Assembly (NCBI GenBank): GCA_900551365.1
Contig: URVZ01000006.1
Location: forward strand, 1-47,284
Source: an uncultured Collinsella sp.
GTDB taxonomy: Bacteria; Actinomycetota; Coriobacteriia; Coriobacteriales; Coriobacteriaceae
DNA: 47,284 bases
Reading direction: 5' to 3'
Made by a program: the position numbers and the translations under genes. The notes beneath the pieces are model-generated. The model did no database searches. It saw only the letters and a program-made list of their open reading frames with translations, and was not told where the DNA came from. Shown in pieces: positions 1 through 8,544 of the stretch. How positions within the stretch are numbered: position 1 is the first letter of the stretch; the number at the start of each line of letters is the position of its first letter.

Positions 1-61
<61 letters not shown>

Positions 62-67
62 AAGATA

Positions 68-144
68 TGGTCGGGACGACAGGATTTGAACCTGCGACAT
101 CCTGCTCCCAAAGCAGGCGCGCTACCAAACTGCGCCACGTCCCG
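68..144 (-). tRNA. tRNA-Pro (anticodon TGG), CCA encoded
   Basis: On the minus strand a complete 77-nt cloverleaf is visible. The acceptor stem CGGGACG pairs with CGTCCCG, the discriminator is A, and CCA is encoded. The D arm is GGCGCAGTTTGGTAGCGC, the anticodon loop TTTGGGA (anticodon TGG, proline) and the T arm GGTTCAAATCC. It is the first gene of a two-tRNA unit with tRNA-Gly downstream. Confidence 0.97.
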
Positions 145-195
145 AAGGTGTTGAGCAGCTAAGGTCTAAACCTTGCGTGTCCCAAAGCGAAGGAA

Positions 196-224
196 ATTAT
201 AGGGGAGACTCCCCGCCTGTGCAA
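196..224 (-). promoter_or_regulatory. Sigma-70 promoter for the tRNA-Pro/tRNA-Gly unit
   Basis: On the minus strand, TTGCAC (219-224) is separated by exactly 17 nt from a perfect TATAAT (196-201). Transcription would start near 189, about 45 nt before the tRNA-Pro 5' end. The spacer holds a short palindrome (GGGGAGTCTCCCC) of unknown meaning. Confidence 0.85.
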
Positions 225-235
225 GCATTGATGCC

Positions 236-1594
236 TTAGCTCCTCGAATGTGCAACAAAACGACTATGGAGCAGGCCGATCACAAACGCCACCACGGCAA
301 CCGGCGCCCACGCGGCACCGATATCCGCCAACGGCAGCGCATCGAACGGCAGCCACGCGCCCGCAAAGAACGCATCGCGGACCGAGGTGATCACGCTCTG
401 CACCGCGACGACGCCGCCGACCCAAACCCACACTTGCGGACGCGCGTCGCAAAAACCGTGCACCAGGCCCATCAGCACCAGCACGATGGCAACGGGATAC
501 AAGGCGTTGAGCATGGGCACCGAGAACATAAGGATCACGTCGAGGCCCACATTGGAGAGCACGCACGAAAACGCTGCGAACACAAAGGCGAGAACCGCAA
601 AGGGACGGCGCATGACCTCCTCGGGCGCCTCCGCTCCCCCATCGAACACATACGTTTCGCAAAAATAACGCGAGCAGCAGCTGATAAGGCCAATGCACAC
701 GTTCATGCAGGCGAGAAAGAAGATGGCGAAGACCACGACCGTGCCGGCAAGGCCAAAGTGCATGGAGGCAGAGCGGGCAAGGATGGCAGCGCCGTTGGTA
801 GCGTCGGGCATCACGGTGCCGAGCTGCATACCGGCAAGGGCCAAACCGCAGTAGATGACGGCCATGAGCACGCCTGCAATCACACCAGAACGCGAAATCT
901 CAAAGGCCACGCGCTTGTCATCGGTAACGCCCAACTCATGGATGGTCTCGGCGATGATGATGCCAAAAGCGAGCGACGCGAGCAGGTCCATGGTCTGATA
1001 GCCAGTCAGAAAGCCCTGCACGGCGGCGCCCGCATCGTAGGGAGCCTGAGGCGCGGCAGCCGGCCCCAGCGGCGAGATCACGGCAGCACCCACGACCAGC
1101 ACGATGAGCGCAATAAGCGCGGGGCCCGTTATGCGACCGAGCACGCGCGTGATGACACCCGGACGCAGCGTGAGCGCAAACGCGACGATAAAGAAACCAA
1201 CGGCAAACACCAGGCGAGCCGTGCCGAGCGAAACACCCTCGGGTAGCAGCGGCACCAACATTTCGAAGGCCGTGGAGCTCGTGCGCGGAATAGCCAGGCA
1301 CGGGCCGATGGCCAGATACACCGCCGCGACAAAGAACTCACCAAACTTGGGGTGCACGCGGCCGGCAAGCTCGCGCGCCGTGCCGGCGAGCGCGACGGCG
1401 ATAAATCCCATAACAGGCAGACCGATAGCGGCAATCAAAAAGCCGATCATGGCAAGCGGCGTGGCTATACCGGCCTGAAGTGCCAGCAACGGCGGAATGA
1501 TGAGGTTACCGGCGCCAAAGAGCATCGAGAACAGCGCGATGCCGACGGTGACAACATGGTCGGAGCGCAGACCGCGCGGGGCGGATGAGGCCAT
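236..1594 (-). CDS. brnQ: Branched-chain amino acid transport protein BrnQ (LIVCS family)
   Basis: A 452-aa polytopic membrane protein with about 12 hydrophobic segments. It matches BrnQ, the Na+- or H+-coupled importer of leucine, isoleucine and valine. The N-terminal segment with LFGAGNLIIPP is the family hallmark, and the length is typical (about 430-450 aa). The ATG at 1594 was chosen over an in-frame GTG six bases upstream because the GAAAGG ribosome-binding site lies 7 nt from the ATG but only 1 nt from the GTG. It follows the selenium operon on the same strand, separated by a strong hairpin, so it is probably expressed separately. Confidence 0.92.
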   Translation of the reverse strand: MASSAPRGLRSDHVVTVGIALFSMLFGAGNLIIPPLLALQAGIATPLAMIGFLIAAIGLPVMGFIAVALAGTARELAGRVHPKFGEFFVAAVYLAIGPCLAIPRTSSTAFEMLVPLLPEGVSLGTARLVFAVGFFIVAFALTLRPGVITRVLGRITGPALIALIVLVVGAAVISPLGPAAAPQAPYDAGAAVQGFLTGYQTMDLLASLAFGIIIAETIHELGVTDDKRVAFEISRSGVIAGVLMAVIYCGLALAGMQLGTVMPDATNGAAILARSASMHFGLAGTVVVFAIFFLACMNVCIGLISCCSRYFCETYVFDGGAEAPEEVMRRPFAVLAFVFAAFSCVLSNVGLDVILMFSVPMLNALYPVAIVLVLMGLVHGFCDARPQVWVWVGGVVAVQSVITSVRDAFFAGAWLPFDALPLADIGAAWAPVAVVAFVIGLLHSRFVAHSRS

Positions 1595-1614
1595 AGGCAC
1601 ACCTTTCGGGTCGA

Positions 1615-1647
1615 AACAAAAACGGGACGGGCAAAATACCCGTCCCG
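1615..1647 (-). terminator. Rho-independent terminator or leader hairpin between csd-like gene and brnQ
   Basis: On the minus strand a 9-bp perfect stem (CGGGACGGG / CCCGTCCCG) with a 7-nt loop is followed by TTTTTGTTT. It most simply ends the selenium operon. Only about 20 nt separate it from the brnQ start. A TATACT (1650-1655) lies just before it, so any brnQ promoter here would place the hairpin at the very 5' end of the brnQ message. Confidence 0.85.
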
Positions 1648-1670
1648 CAAGTATATACGCTCTAGCAGCT

Positions 1671-2810
1671 TTAGCAGGCTAAATCGCGCAAAGCGTCAAT
1701 CGCGGTGTCGACTTCCTCATCCGTGTTGAAATACCCAAACGAGAAGCGAACGATACCCTGGCGCTCGGTCCCGAGCGCGCGGTGCATGAGCGGAGCGCAA
1801 TGGGCGCCGGGGCGCGTCGCAATTCCCCACCCCTGCATGAGCGCGTCCGAGATCTCGGCCGAATCGATATCGCCCACGTTGAGTGAGACGATCGCCGAGC
1901 GCACGGGCTGGTCAAACGCACCGTAGAGCTTAATCCCCGGAATCTCGCGCACGCCAGCGAGAAAGCGATCAGCCAGCGCTCGCTCATGTGCCGCAATCGC
2001 CTCGACCCCGCCTTGCGCCTCGATAAAGTCGAGGCCGGCAGAAAGTCCTGCGATGCCGTGACCGTTGAGCGTGCCCGCCTCCAGGCGCGTGGGCCACTCC
2101 AGCGGCTGCAGCTCATCGAAACTGTGTACACCGGTGCCGCCCATGGCCCAGGGCGCCACGTCGACACCCTCCGCCACGGCCAGGCCGCCAGTCCCCTGCG
2201 GACCCATGAGCCCCTTATGGCCGGTAAAGCACACCACGTCGAGCCCCATGGTCTGCATATCGATATGCGCCGTACCGGCAGACTGCGAGGCGTCGACGAT
2301 CACCAGCGCACCTGCCGCATGCGCGATGGCAGACACACGCGAAACGTCGACCGCGTTGCCGGTCACATTGGAGGCGTGCGTCACCACCACGGCACGCGTG
2401 CCCGGCGTGACCAGCTGCTCGAGCTCGTCGTAGTCGAGCGCGCCGTTCGCGTCGCAGCCCGCATGCTCAACGGTCACGCCCTGCTCTGCCGCAAGGCGGT
2501 TAAGCGGACGCAGCACGGAGTTGTGCTCAAGCACCGTCGTGACCACACGGTCGCCGGGGCACACCACGCCATTGATGACGGTGTTGAGCGCCGCGGTGGA
2601 GTTGGGCGTAAAGCACACATGGTCCGCCCTCGGGCAACCCAGCAAGCGCGCAAGCTTGGCGCGGCAGCCGTGGATGGTGCGCGCCGCATCGAGCGCACCC
2701 GACGTGGCACCGCGCCCAGCATTGCCGAGCGAGCACATCGCCTGCGTCACGGCATCGATGACCGTCTGCGGCTTGTGCATGGTCGTCGCCGCGTTATCCA
2801 GGTAGATCAT
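1671..2810 (-). CDS. Class V aminotransferase / cysteine desulfurase-like protein of the selenium cluster
   Basis: A 379-aa PLP enzyme resembling the selenium-metabolism cysteine desulfurase family (NifS/Csd fold). Such enzymes release S or Se from cysteine or selenocysteine. The N-terminus has YLDNAATT and the PLP-lysine region reads CFTGHKGLMGPQGTGG. The C-terminal part has the catalytic loop region THCAPL-like (PGAHCAPLMHRALGT) with a Cys in the expected place. The ATG at 2810 is preceded by GGGAGG at 7 nt. It overlaps the stop of the upstream DUF3343 gene (ATGA), which implies translational coupling. It is the last gene of the Se operon. Probable role: supply of reduced selenium to SelD; the true substrate is inferred. 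Confidence 0.88.
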   Translation of the reverse strand: MIYLDNAATTMHKPQTVIDAVTQAMCSLGNAGRGATSGALDAARTIHGCRAKLARLLGCPRADHVCFTPNSTAALNTVINGVVCPGDRVVTTVLEHNSVLRPLNRLAAEQGVTVEHAGCDANGALDYDELEQLVTPGTRAVVVTHASNVTGNAVDVSRVSAIAHAAGALVIVDASQSAGTAHIDMQTMGLDVVCFTGHKGLMGPQGTGGLAVAEGVDVAPWAMGGTGVHSFDELQPLEWPTRLEAGTLNGHGIAGLSAGLDFIEAQGGVEAIAAHERALADRFLAGVREIPGIKLYGAFDQPVRSAIVSLNVGDIDSAEISDALMQGWGIATRPGAHCAPLMHRALGTERQGIVRFSFGYFNTDEEVDTAIDALRDLAC

Positions 2811-3058
2811 CGCACGACCTCCCACATATCAATCACGGTATAGCCCTCGGTGGGAACGCCCGCCGCGGCAAGCTCGCTGCGCAGCAGCTCCTCATCGGCA
2901 GGCAACGCCTTCCACGCCAGACCGCAGCCGGCAGCGACCTCCCCGGGCACGGGAATCGTTCGCCCGGGAAGGCCGCGCTCGATGCACAGGGACTCGCAGC
3001 CCATGGCGGCCGCCGTGGTGGGAAACGTGATGACAAGCGCCGGGCGCTTCTCCCTCAT
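2807..3058 (-). CDS. DUF3343 family small protein, selenium-cluster accessory
   Basis: An 83-aa protein recognised as DUF3343, a putative Se/S-carrier-like family often found beside yedF and selD. It has Cys residues in MGCESLCIERG and in the GCGLAWKA segment. The spacing is typical of this family, in which the second motif (CG-aliphatic) is conserved. ATG 3058 has GGAG 5 nt upstream. A TTG 15 nt further upstream is open but lacks a binding site. The gene is tightly packed between yedF (19-nt gap) and the desulfurase (4-nt overlap). A role in carrying or sensing selenium species is inferred from context only. Confidence 0.8.
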   Translation of the reverse strand: MREKRPALVITFPTTAAAMGCESLCIERGLPGRTIPVPGEVAAGCGLAWKALPADEELLRSELAAAGVPTEGYTVIDMWEVVR

Positions 3059-3077
3059 GGCAACTCCAACCAATACG

Positions 3078-3704
3078 CTACGGGCGCACGACGCGCACGG
3101 CCTGCTCCATCTTCTCCACGATCACGTACATGTTGGTGACCTCGCCCACCGCAAGCTGGTCCTTAATGCCAAAGTGGTCCAGGCAGGTACCGCAGGTGAG
3201 AATCTCGACACCCTGCTCCGCCAGCCCCTTCAGGTCATCGAGCACCGGCGAACCCTCGACGGTGAGCTTGGCGCCGCCGTTGTAGAACAGCATGGTCGCG
3301 GGCAGCTCCTCCTGCTGCGTCACGGCAAAGATAAAGGCCTTCATGAGCTTGTGGCCCAGCTCGTCGTCGCCGCGGCCCATGCAATCGGTGTAGACGGAAA
3401 TGACGAGTTTACCATTGCCGGCGCTGGCGTCGCAGAAAGCGGCACCGTCCTGCTCGGGGTCCGCAACGGCCACGGCACCGGCGGTCACGACAGTCACGTG
3501 CCACTCGGCGTCCGAGATCTTCTCGACCGAGGCCGTGCAGCCCTTCTCCTGCGCCATCTTGGAGATGTTCTTGACGGCGGTCTCGTTATCGACCGAGGTC
3601 ACCACGGCACCCTCGCCATCGAGCTGTTTGAGTGCCTTAAGCGTCTTGACGACGGGCAGCGGGCAGGCATCGCCCATGGCATTGACTTCAATTTTGGTAG
3701 ACAT
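3078..3704 (-). CDS. yedF: Selenium metabolism protein YedF (TusA-like N-domain plus DsrE-like C-domain)
   Basis: A 208-aa protein. Residues 1-75 form a TusA/SirA-type domain with the CPLPV active-site motif (Cys at about residue 14). Residues from about 100 on form a DsrE/F-like domain with LVISVYTDCMGRGDDELG and the ILTCGTCLDHFG cysteines. This two-domain form is the selenium-linked YedF family seen next to SelD. The start at ATG 3704 follows AAAGGA at 8 nt. Longer open frame upstream runs through selD in another frame and is not used. Likely role: transfer of activated S or Se between operon partners; the chemistry is inferred. Confidence 0.88.
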   Translation of the reverse strand: MSTKIEVNAMGDACPLPVVKTLKALKQLDGEGAVVTSVDNETAVKNISKMAQEKGCTASVEKISDAEWHVTVVTAGAVAVADPEQDGAAFCDASAGNGKLVISVYTDCMGRGDDELGHKLMKAFIFAVTQQEELPATMLFYNGGAKLTVEGSPVLDDLKGLAEQGVEILTCGTCLDHFGIKDQLAVGEVTNMYVIVEKMEQAVRVVRP

Positions 3705-3765
3705 AGCAAAATCCTTTCGAAAGAACCGTTCTAGAGAACGGTAAACAGTTACATAAACGTGCGGG

Positions 3766-4815
3766 CTAGCGAACAACGCGAACGGCAGGACCGCCCGGCT
3801 CCGCCTCGCACACGCGCCCGACAACGGCGGCAACGCGCCCCTCGGCATGCAAACGACGCGCAAGCTCATCCACATCGGCAGCAGGCGCCGCGATGAGCAA
3901 GCCGCCCGAGGTCTGCGGATCGTACAGCGCATCCAACATGCCCGGCTCCAGGTCCTCGTCGGCAGCCACGCGCGGGCCAAAGAAGTCCTGGTTGCGGTAG
4001 GAGCCCGCGGGGATAATGCCCAGACGCGCCATGTCGAGTACCTGGTCAAAGAGCGGCACCGCCCCCGACGCAAGCTCAACCTGCACGCCCGAGCCCTCGG
4101 CCATCTCGCACGCATGCCCGATCAGGCCAAAGCCCGTAATGTCGGTGCAGCCGTGAAGCCCGAGTCCCTCAGCCAAACGGATCGGGGCTTCGTTGAGGGC
4201 GCGCATCGAGTCAAACATGGCTGCGGCCTCGTCCTGCTCGATAAGCTCGCCCTTAATGGCCGTGGTGATGATGCCCGAGCCGATCGCCTTGGTCAGCAGC
4301 AGAACATCGCCCACGTGCGCGCCGCTGTTGGCGAGCATACGGTCGAGTGGCACAAAACCGCTCACGGACAGGCCGTACTTGGGCTCGTCATCGTTGATGG
4401 TGTGGCCGCCCGCGATGGAGCAACCCGCCTCGACGCACTTGTCGGCGCCGCCCGCCAGAATCTGACCGGCAACCTCAACGCCCAGGCAGCTCGGGATGCA
4501 CAGCAAGTTCATGGCATGGCTCGGCCGCCCGCCCATGGCGTAGATATCCGACAGCGAGTTGGCTGCGGCGATCTGGCCGAACAGATAGGGATCGTCGACC
4601 ATCGGCGGGAAGAAGTCGACGGACTGCACGAGGCCCAGGTTTTTGCCAACACGAAAGACACTCGCATCGTCGGAGGTATCGAACCCCACGAGCAGGTTGT
4701 CGTTATGCACATTAGGTAAGTCGCCCAGGACCTGGGCGAGGGCTCCAGGAGCCAACTTAGCGGCTCAACCACTCGCAGCCGTCATAGACGTAAGCATCAT
4801 CTGATCGCCTGTCAT
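3766..4815 (-). CDS. selD: Selenide, water dikinase SelD containing selenocysteine (TGA codon 17)
   Basis: Makes selenophosphate from selenide and ATP. The start is ATG 4815, with GGGGAGG 5 nt upstream. Codon 17 is an in-frame TGA (4765-4767) inside SMTAASG-U-AAKLAPGAL. This aligns with the E. coli SelD segment that carries catalytic Cys17 and Lys20: Sec replaces Cys17, the second Cys is Ala, and the Lys is kept. Reading through gives 349 aa, the normal length. The rest shows LLVGFDTSDDA and the glycine-rich TGFGLIGHACEM. A caller that stops at TGA would return a protein lacking its N-terminal catalytic loop. The gene sits between the activase (69-nt gap) and yedF (61-nt gap). A Sec-SelD implies that selA, selB and tRNA-Sec are encoded elsewhere in the genome. 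Confidence 0.95.
4741..4767 (-). promoter_or_regulatory. Sec codon and candidate bacterial SECIS hairpin in selD
   Basis: On the minus strand the TGA (4765-4767) is followed after 11 nt by a 5-bp stem GGCTC / GAGCC with a 3-nt CTG loop (4741-4753). This is within the distance range at which SelB-binding hairpins follow UGA in bacteria. The stem is short, so the exact SECIS fold is tentative. The Sec assignment itself rests on the protein alignment. Confidence 0.6.
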
Positions 4816-4884
4816 CGATACCTCCCCTCAAACACAAACAATGCTTCCCAGTATACGCATGAACGCGCTTCCACGGCCGATACA

Positions 4885-5649
4885 TCACCCTAGTGCCTGT
4901 GCGCGAATCGCTGCGCCGATCGCTCCGGCAAAGCGAGCCTGGGGCGAGGTGGTCACCGGCGACCCCAGCAGCTCGCCCAACCGCTCCACCACGAAGGCGT
5001 TCTCGCACAGGCCACCGGTCAGGTAGTACGGGGCGCCCACGGCCTGCCCGGCCATGGTCGCCACGCGCGAGACCACGCTGTCGATCACGCCACGCGCAAT
5101 GTTCTCGCGCGGCTCGCCACGACCGATCAGGCTGATGACCTCGCTCTCGGCAAACACCGTGCACATGCTACTGATCTTTGTGGGCTCGCCGAAACGCGCC
5201 AGGTCGGCCATCTGCTGCTGGGAAATGCCCAGGCGGTCGGCCATGATCTCCAAAAAGCGCCCCGTGCCGGCGGCGCACTTGTCGTTCATGGCAAACTTGG
5301 CCACGCGGCCACCCTTAAGTTGGATGACCTTGGTGTCCTGGCCGCCCACGTCGATCACGGTGCCGTGGTCGCCAAACAGGCGCACGGCACCGGTGCCGTG
5401 GCAAGTAATCTCGGTCACGACCTTGTGTGCATAGGGCACGGCGACACGGCCGTAGCCAGTCGCGACCACGCGAACATCGTCGCCCGTCACGTCATAACCC
5501 GCCGCCGCCAGTGCCTCGCGCAGACGCTCGGCCGCATCGACCGACGAGAACCCGGTTGGCTGCACGCACGTCCACGCCACCGAACCCTCACCGTCGACCA
5601 CAGCAGCCTTAGCCGCCGTAGACCCGATATCGATCCCGATCCCTATCAT
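4885..5649 (-). CDS. Acyl-CoA dehydratase activase-type ATPase (BadF/BadG/HgdC family), reductase activator
   Basis: A 254-aa ASKHA-fold ATPase starting MIGIGIDIGSTAAKAAVV (phosphate-1 motif). The two cluster-ligand Cys motifs are NDKCAAGTGRFLE and SSMCTVFAESEVISL, followed by the phosphate-2-type YLTGGLCENAFV. Homodimers of this family bind one [4Fe-4S] cluster at the interface and push a low-potential electron into 2-hydroxyacyl-CoA dehydratases or double-cubane-cluster proteins at the cost of ATP. Length is normal for HgdC. It lies directly downstream of two such reductase-like genes and before selD, so it probably serves both. Confidence 0.92.
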   Translation of the reverse strand: MIGIGIDIGSTAAKAAVVDGEGSVAWTCVQPTGFSSVDAAERLREALAAAGYDVTGDDVRVVATGYGRVAVPYAHKVVTEITCHGTGAVRLFGDHGTVIDVGGQDTKVIQLKGGRVAKFAMNDKCAAGTGRFLEIMADRLGISQQQMADLARFGEPTKISSMCTVFAESEVISLIGRGEPRENIARGVIDSVVSRVATMAGQAVGAPYYLTGGLCENAFVVERLGELLGSPVTTSPQARFAGAIGAAIRAQALG

Positions 5650-5700
5650 GGCTCTCTCCCAATCTAAACATCAAAGGTAGCGGCGCGTTCAGGCGCCTTA

Positions 5701-5811
5701 GCTCTAGGTTTCTCAGGTGCCGGAGATTGCCCCGAAAGAGGAGCGCAGCGTACTTTGGGTACGCAAGCGACGGTTTGAGGGGCAAGATCCGGTGCCTGAG
5801 AAAGCTAGAGG
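5701..5811 (-). repeat. Structured intergenic repeat, copy 1 (3' of second reductase gene)
   Basis: Nested inverted repeat. The outer arms at 5702-5724 and 5788-5810 share TTTCTCAGG / CCTGAGAAA and include the stop codon of the upstream gene. Next comes TTGCCCC / GGGGCAA, then an inner GCGTAC / GTACGC hairpin. The same layout recurs at 7006-7107 and 25506-25573, and half of it at 37730-37748. Stem bases change together between copies, so the fold is kept rather than the sequence. Confidence 0.85.
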
Positions 5812-6968
5812 GTTTCGATGAAGGCGGCGATGCGGGTCTCGATCTGGCCCATGTCGCCATTGCTGTAGTCAGTCTCGATCTTCATATACGGAATACCCGC
5901 ACCCTCGACGGCCTCCTGCATGCGCGCGCTCTCAACGTTGAAGGTGTGGCAGGCCTGTAGCACGCTCTCTACCACGCCATCGACATGATACTTCTCGCAC
6001 ATGGCCAGGGTGTTGTCCATACGACCGTCGTTGGGCGTCATGACCGAGCAGTTGATATCCAGGTAGCGGTCGGCGACGGCGCGCAGGATGTCGGGAGCCT
6101 CCGGGTCGATCATCATGGCCGCCGTGCGCTCGCCCGAGCAATCGTCCATGCACACGACCACACCGCCGTTGGACTCGATGGTGCGGCCGATCTTGTTGAT
6201 CACACCGCCCACCGGGCAACCGGTGATCAGAATGCGCTTAGCATCCGCCGCAACCGGGCGCTCGCCCGCGTCGTAGGCCTCGCGCAGCTTGGCAACCTTT
6301 TGCTCCAGCTGCTGCGTATAGGCCTCAATATCAAAGCTGAACGTACCGGCAAACATAGTGCTCATCAGGTCGACGCCGCTCATGGCCGCCGGCTGGTTGG
6401 CCTGCAGCGCAAACATCTCGAGCTGGGCAGCACGCAGGCGATTGCGACGACGGACGGCGGCGCGCAGGTCGTCATCAGTAATCGTAATACCGTAGAAGTT
6501 CTCGAGCTCCTCCTTGAGCAGGCGGCACTCCTCGTACCAGCCCTCGCGCTCGTAGGCGCGGTCGCGGCCCTGCGGAAGATGCAGAATGTGCGTGCGCTTG
6601 AGCTCGTTGAGTAGCTCATACATCTTCTTCTTGCCGTCGCAGGTGGTCTCGCCGATGATCATGTCGCTAAAGTACGTAAACGGGCACTTTTGCGAGTAGG
6701 CAAAACCGTACGTCGACTTGATGAGCGGACACAGATTTGCCGGCAGCACCTTCTCGGCCTCGGGAATCACCTCATCGGACGTACCGCACAGAGCCACGCT
6801 CGCAGCCCCCGCGGCATCGATAATCTCGAGCGGCGTATAGCTGCACAAAAAGCCGACCAGGCGATTACCCGCCTGCTTGTAATCCTTGACGCGAATAAAC
6901 GCCGCCTTGCGCTGCTCGTTGAACTCCTCAAACGTGCGCGGTAACGGCTGCTCAATATATTCCGACAT
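5805..6968 (-). CDS. Double-cubane-cluster-type anaerobic reductase (2-hydroxyacyl-CoA dehydratase D-component family), second copy
   Basis: A 387-aa member of the HgdB/FldB/DCCP family. Conserved Cys motifs are VGFLCSY, ANLCPLIKS, QKCPFTY, GETTCDGKKKMYE and CMDDCSGER, the set that holds iron-sulfur clusters in double-cubane-cluster proteins. Characterised members are reduced by an HgdC-type activase and carry out low-potential reductions of small molecules; the substrate here is unknown. ATG 6968 follows AAGGAG at 4 nt. A second paralogue lies just upstream and the activase downstream, with a structured repeat on either side. It has no transmembrane segment or signal, so it is cytosolic. Confidence 0.87.
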   Translation of the reverse strand: MSEYIEQPLPRTFEEFNEQRKAAFIRVKDYKQAGNRLVGFLCSYTPLEIIDAAGAASVALCGTSDEVIPEAEKVLPANLCPLIKSTYGFAYSQKCPFTYFSDMIIGETTCDGKKKMYELLNELKRTHILHLPQGRDRAYEREGWYEECRLLKEELENFYGITITDDDLRAAVRRRNRLRAAQLEMFALQANQPAAMSGVDLMSTMFAGTFSFDIEAYTQQLEQKVAKLREAYDAGERPVAADAKRILITGCPVGGVINKIGRTIESNGGVVVCMDDCSGERTAAMMIDPEAPDILRAVADRYLDINCSVMTPNDGRMDNTLAMCEKYHVDGVVESVLQACHTFNVESARMQEAVEGAGIPYMKIETDYSNGDMGQIETRIAAFIETL

Positions 6969-7005
6969 ATAACTCCTTAACAAACCTTTTAACCAACCAA
7001 GGAAA

Positions 7006-7107
7006 CGGCTTTCCCAGGTGCTCGAGGTTGCCGTGAAAGAGGAACGCCGCGTACTTTGGTACGCAAGCGACGGTTAAAACGGCAAGATCGGGTGCCTGGG
7101 GAAGCCG
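7006..7107 (-). repeat. Structured intergenic repeat, copy 2 (3' of first reductase gene)
   Basis: The outer arms read GGCTTTCCCAGG and CCTGGGGAAGCC. The second stem is TTGCCGT / ACGGCAA where copy 1 has TTGCCCC / GGGGCAA. The inner hairpin is GCGTAC / GTACGC. It lies between the two reductase paralogues, ending 16 nt from the stop of the upstream one. Confidence 0.85.
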
Positions 7108-7122
7108 CCGAGACGGATAGCC

Positions 7123-8406
7123 CTAAATGGTTTCCAAGAAAGCCTCGATGCGAGTCTGGAGCTGACCGGCGTCCTCGCCGGCGTAGTCGGTCGTGATGTG
7201 CATAAACGGAATGCCGGCCTCCTCGGCGGCCTTCTCCACGGCAAACGACTCCATCTCGTAGAGTGTGCAGAACTGCAGGGCCACGTCGACGATGCCGTCG
7301 GCATGCAGGTCCTTGGCCATCTGGACAATGTCCTTCATACGCTGGTCGTTGGGCGTAAAGACGGCGCAGTTGATCTTAAAGTAGCGCTCGGCGATGGCGT
7401 CGAGCATCTCGTCGACCGTCTCGCCGGACTCGTCGACCAGGTCCTTGTAGTAGCGCGAGCCCGTGCAGGACTCCTCGCCCACCACGACGCCGCCGGCCTT
7501 CTCGATGAGGTTGAACAGCTTCCAGTTGGGCACGGCCATGGGCGTGCCGGTGTACAGGATGCGCTTGGTCCCCTTGGGCGCCACGCCCTCGCCGGCCTCG
7601 ACACGCTGCTCGCACTCAGCCGCCATATCGTTAATGGCTCCGGTCAGACGCGGCGTGTCGTCCATAAAGGCTGCCTGCACGGTCAGCAAGCTATCGAGAC
7701 CGCTGATAGGCGCCGGGTCGGCAGCGCGGGTCGCAGCCAGACGCTGCAGGGCGCGACGCTTCTCATTGACGGCGTGGATAGCGGCCTTCAGACGCTCAGG
7801 CGTAATCGTAACGCCACACTCCTCCTCGATCTTGGCGGCGAGCTTTTTGACCTCGGCCTTCCAAGTCACGAGCGTCGACTCATCGTGCACGTTGGGAATA
7901 TCCATAACGTACATGTTCTTTTGCGTGGCAAAGAACTCGTAGGCCTTCTTCTTGCCATCGCAGGTGTTCTCGCCTACCACCAGGTCACTCGACTCAATGT
8001 AGGGGCAGACCTCGCCCAGCTTAAAGCCGGCAAAGCTCTTGATGAGCGGGCAGGTGTTGCGCGGCAGATGCTCCTCGACCTTGTCGGTCGCCCAGTCGGC
8101 ACCCGAGCACAGGCCCACGGGGATGCCATCGCAGGCAAGCACGATCTCCTCGGGCACGTACACACAGAACGAACCGACGATCTTGGTGGCCTCGCCGGCC
8201 TCCTTCTTGTCGAGCATCTCCTTAATACGGCCGCTGTGGATGTTGGTGGCCACAAAGTCCAGGTAGGACGTGGACTTGGGGCGATTGTTCTGCGTCAGGA
8301 ACATATCGCCGTACATCTGGCCCACGGCGCCCAGCAGCATATCGTGGTCGGCAAGATTCATGCCGAGGCTCTCCCACATCGGATGGAAATCAAATTCTTC
8401 AGCCAT
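7123..8406 (-). CDS. Double-cubane-cluster-type anaerobic reductase, first copy
   Basis: A 427-aa paralogue of the next gene, with about 40 extra N-terminal residues (MAEEFDFHPMWESLG...). Cys motifs are VGSFCVYVP, PRNTCPLIKS, GEVCPYIES, GENTCDGKKKAYE and GEESCTGSRYY, as expected for the DCCP branch of the 2-hydroxyacyl-CoA dehydratase family. ATG 8406 has GAGGGG 7 nt upstream. It is the first protein gene of the Se operon and has a leader of up to about 240 nt containing a short upstream ORF and a hairpin. Whether the two paralogues act alone or as a heterodimer (as HgdA/HgdB do) cannot be told; both keep the full Cys set. Confidence 0.87.
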   Translation of the reverse strand: MAEEFDFHPMWESLGMNLADHDMLLGAVGQMYGDMFLTQNNRPKSTSYLDFVATNIHSGRIKEMLDKKEAGEATKIVGSFCVYVPEEIVLACDGIPVGLCSGADWATDKVEEHLPRNTCPLIKSFAGFKLGEVCPYIESSDLVVGENTCDGKKKAYEFFATQKNMYVMDIPNVHDESTLVTWKAEVKKLAAKIEEECGVTITPERLKAAIHAVNEKRRALQRLAATRAADPAPISGLDSLLTVQAAFMDDTPRLTGAINDMAAECEQRVEAGEGVAPKGTKRILYTGTPMAVPNWKLFNLIEKAGGVVVGEESCTGSRYYKDLVDESGETVDEMLDAIAERYFKINCAVFTPNDQRMKDIVQMAKDLHADGIVDVALQFCTLYEMESFAVEKAAEEAGIPFMHITTDYAGEDAGQLQTRIEAFLETI

Positions 8407-8544
8407 GACGGTTCCCCTCTCGAACCAAAAATGAATAGCTACGGTATTGCTGCACGGTGGGTGGCGAAAACCCAGCCGCGCTTAAATCCGGAATTTTGGG
8501 GAACCCGCTTTGCAGCTGATTATTTAGTTGTGCGTCGTCTCTCC

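Noticed and set aside
248..1246. A 332-codon plus-strand open frame across brnQ
   Set aside because: It is the antisense shadow of brnQ. Its product is His/Arg-rich low-complexity sequence with no family likeness, and the minus-strand frame is a clear transporter.
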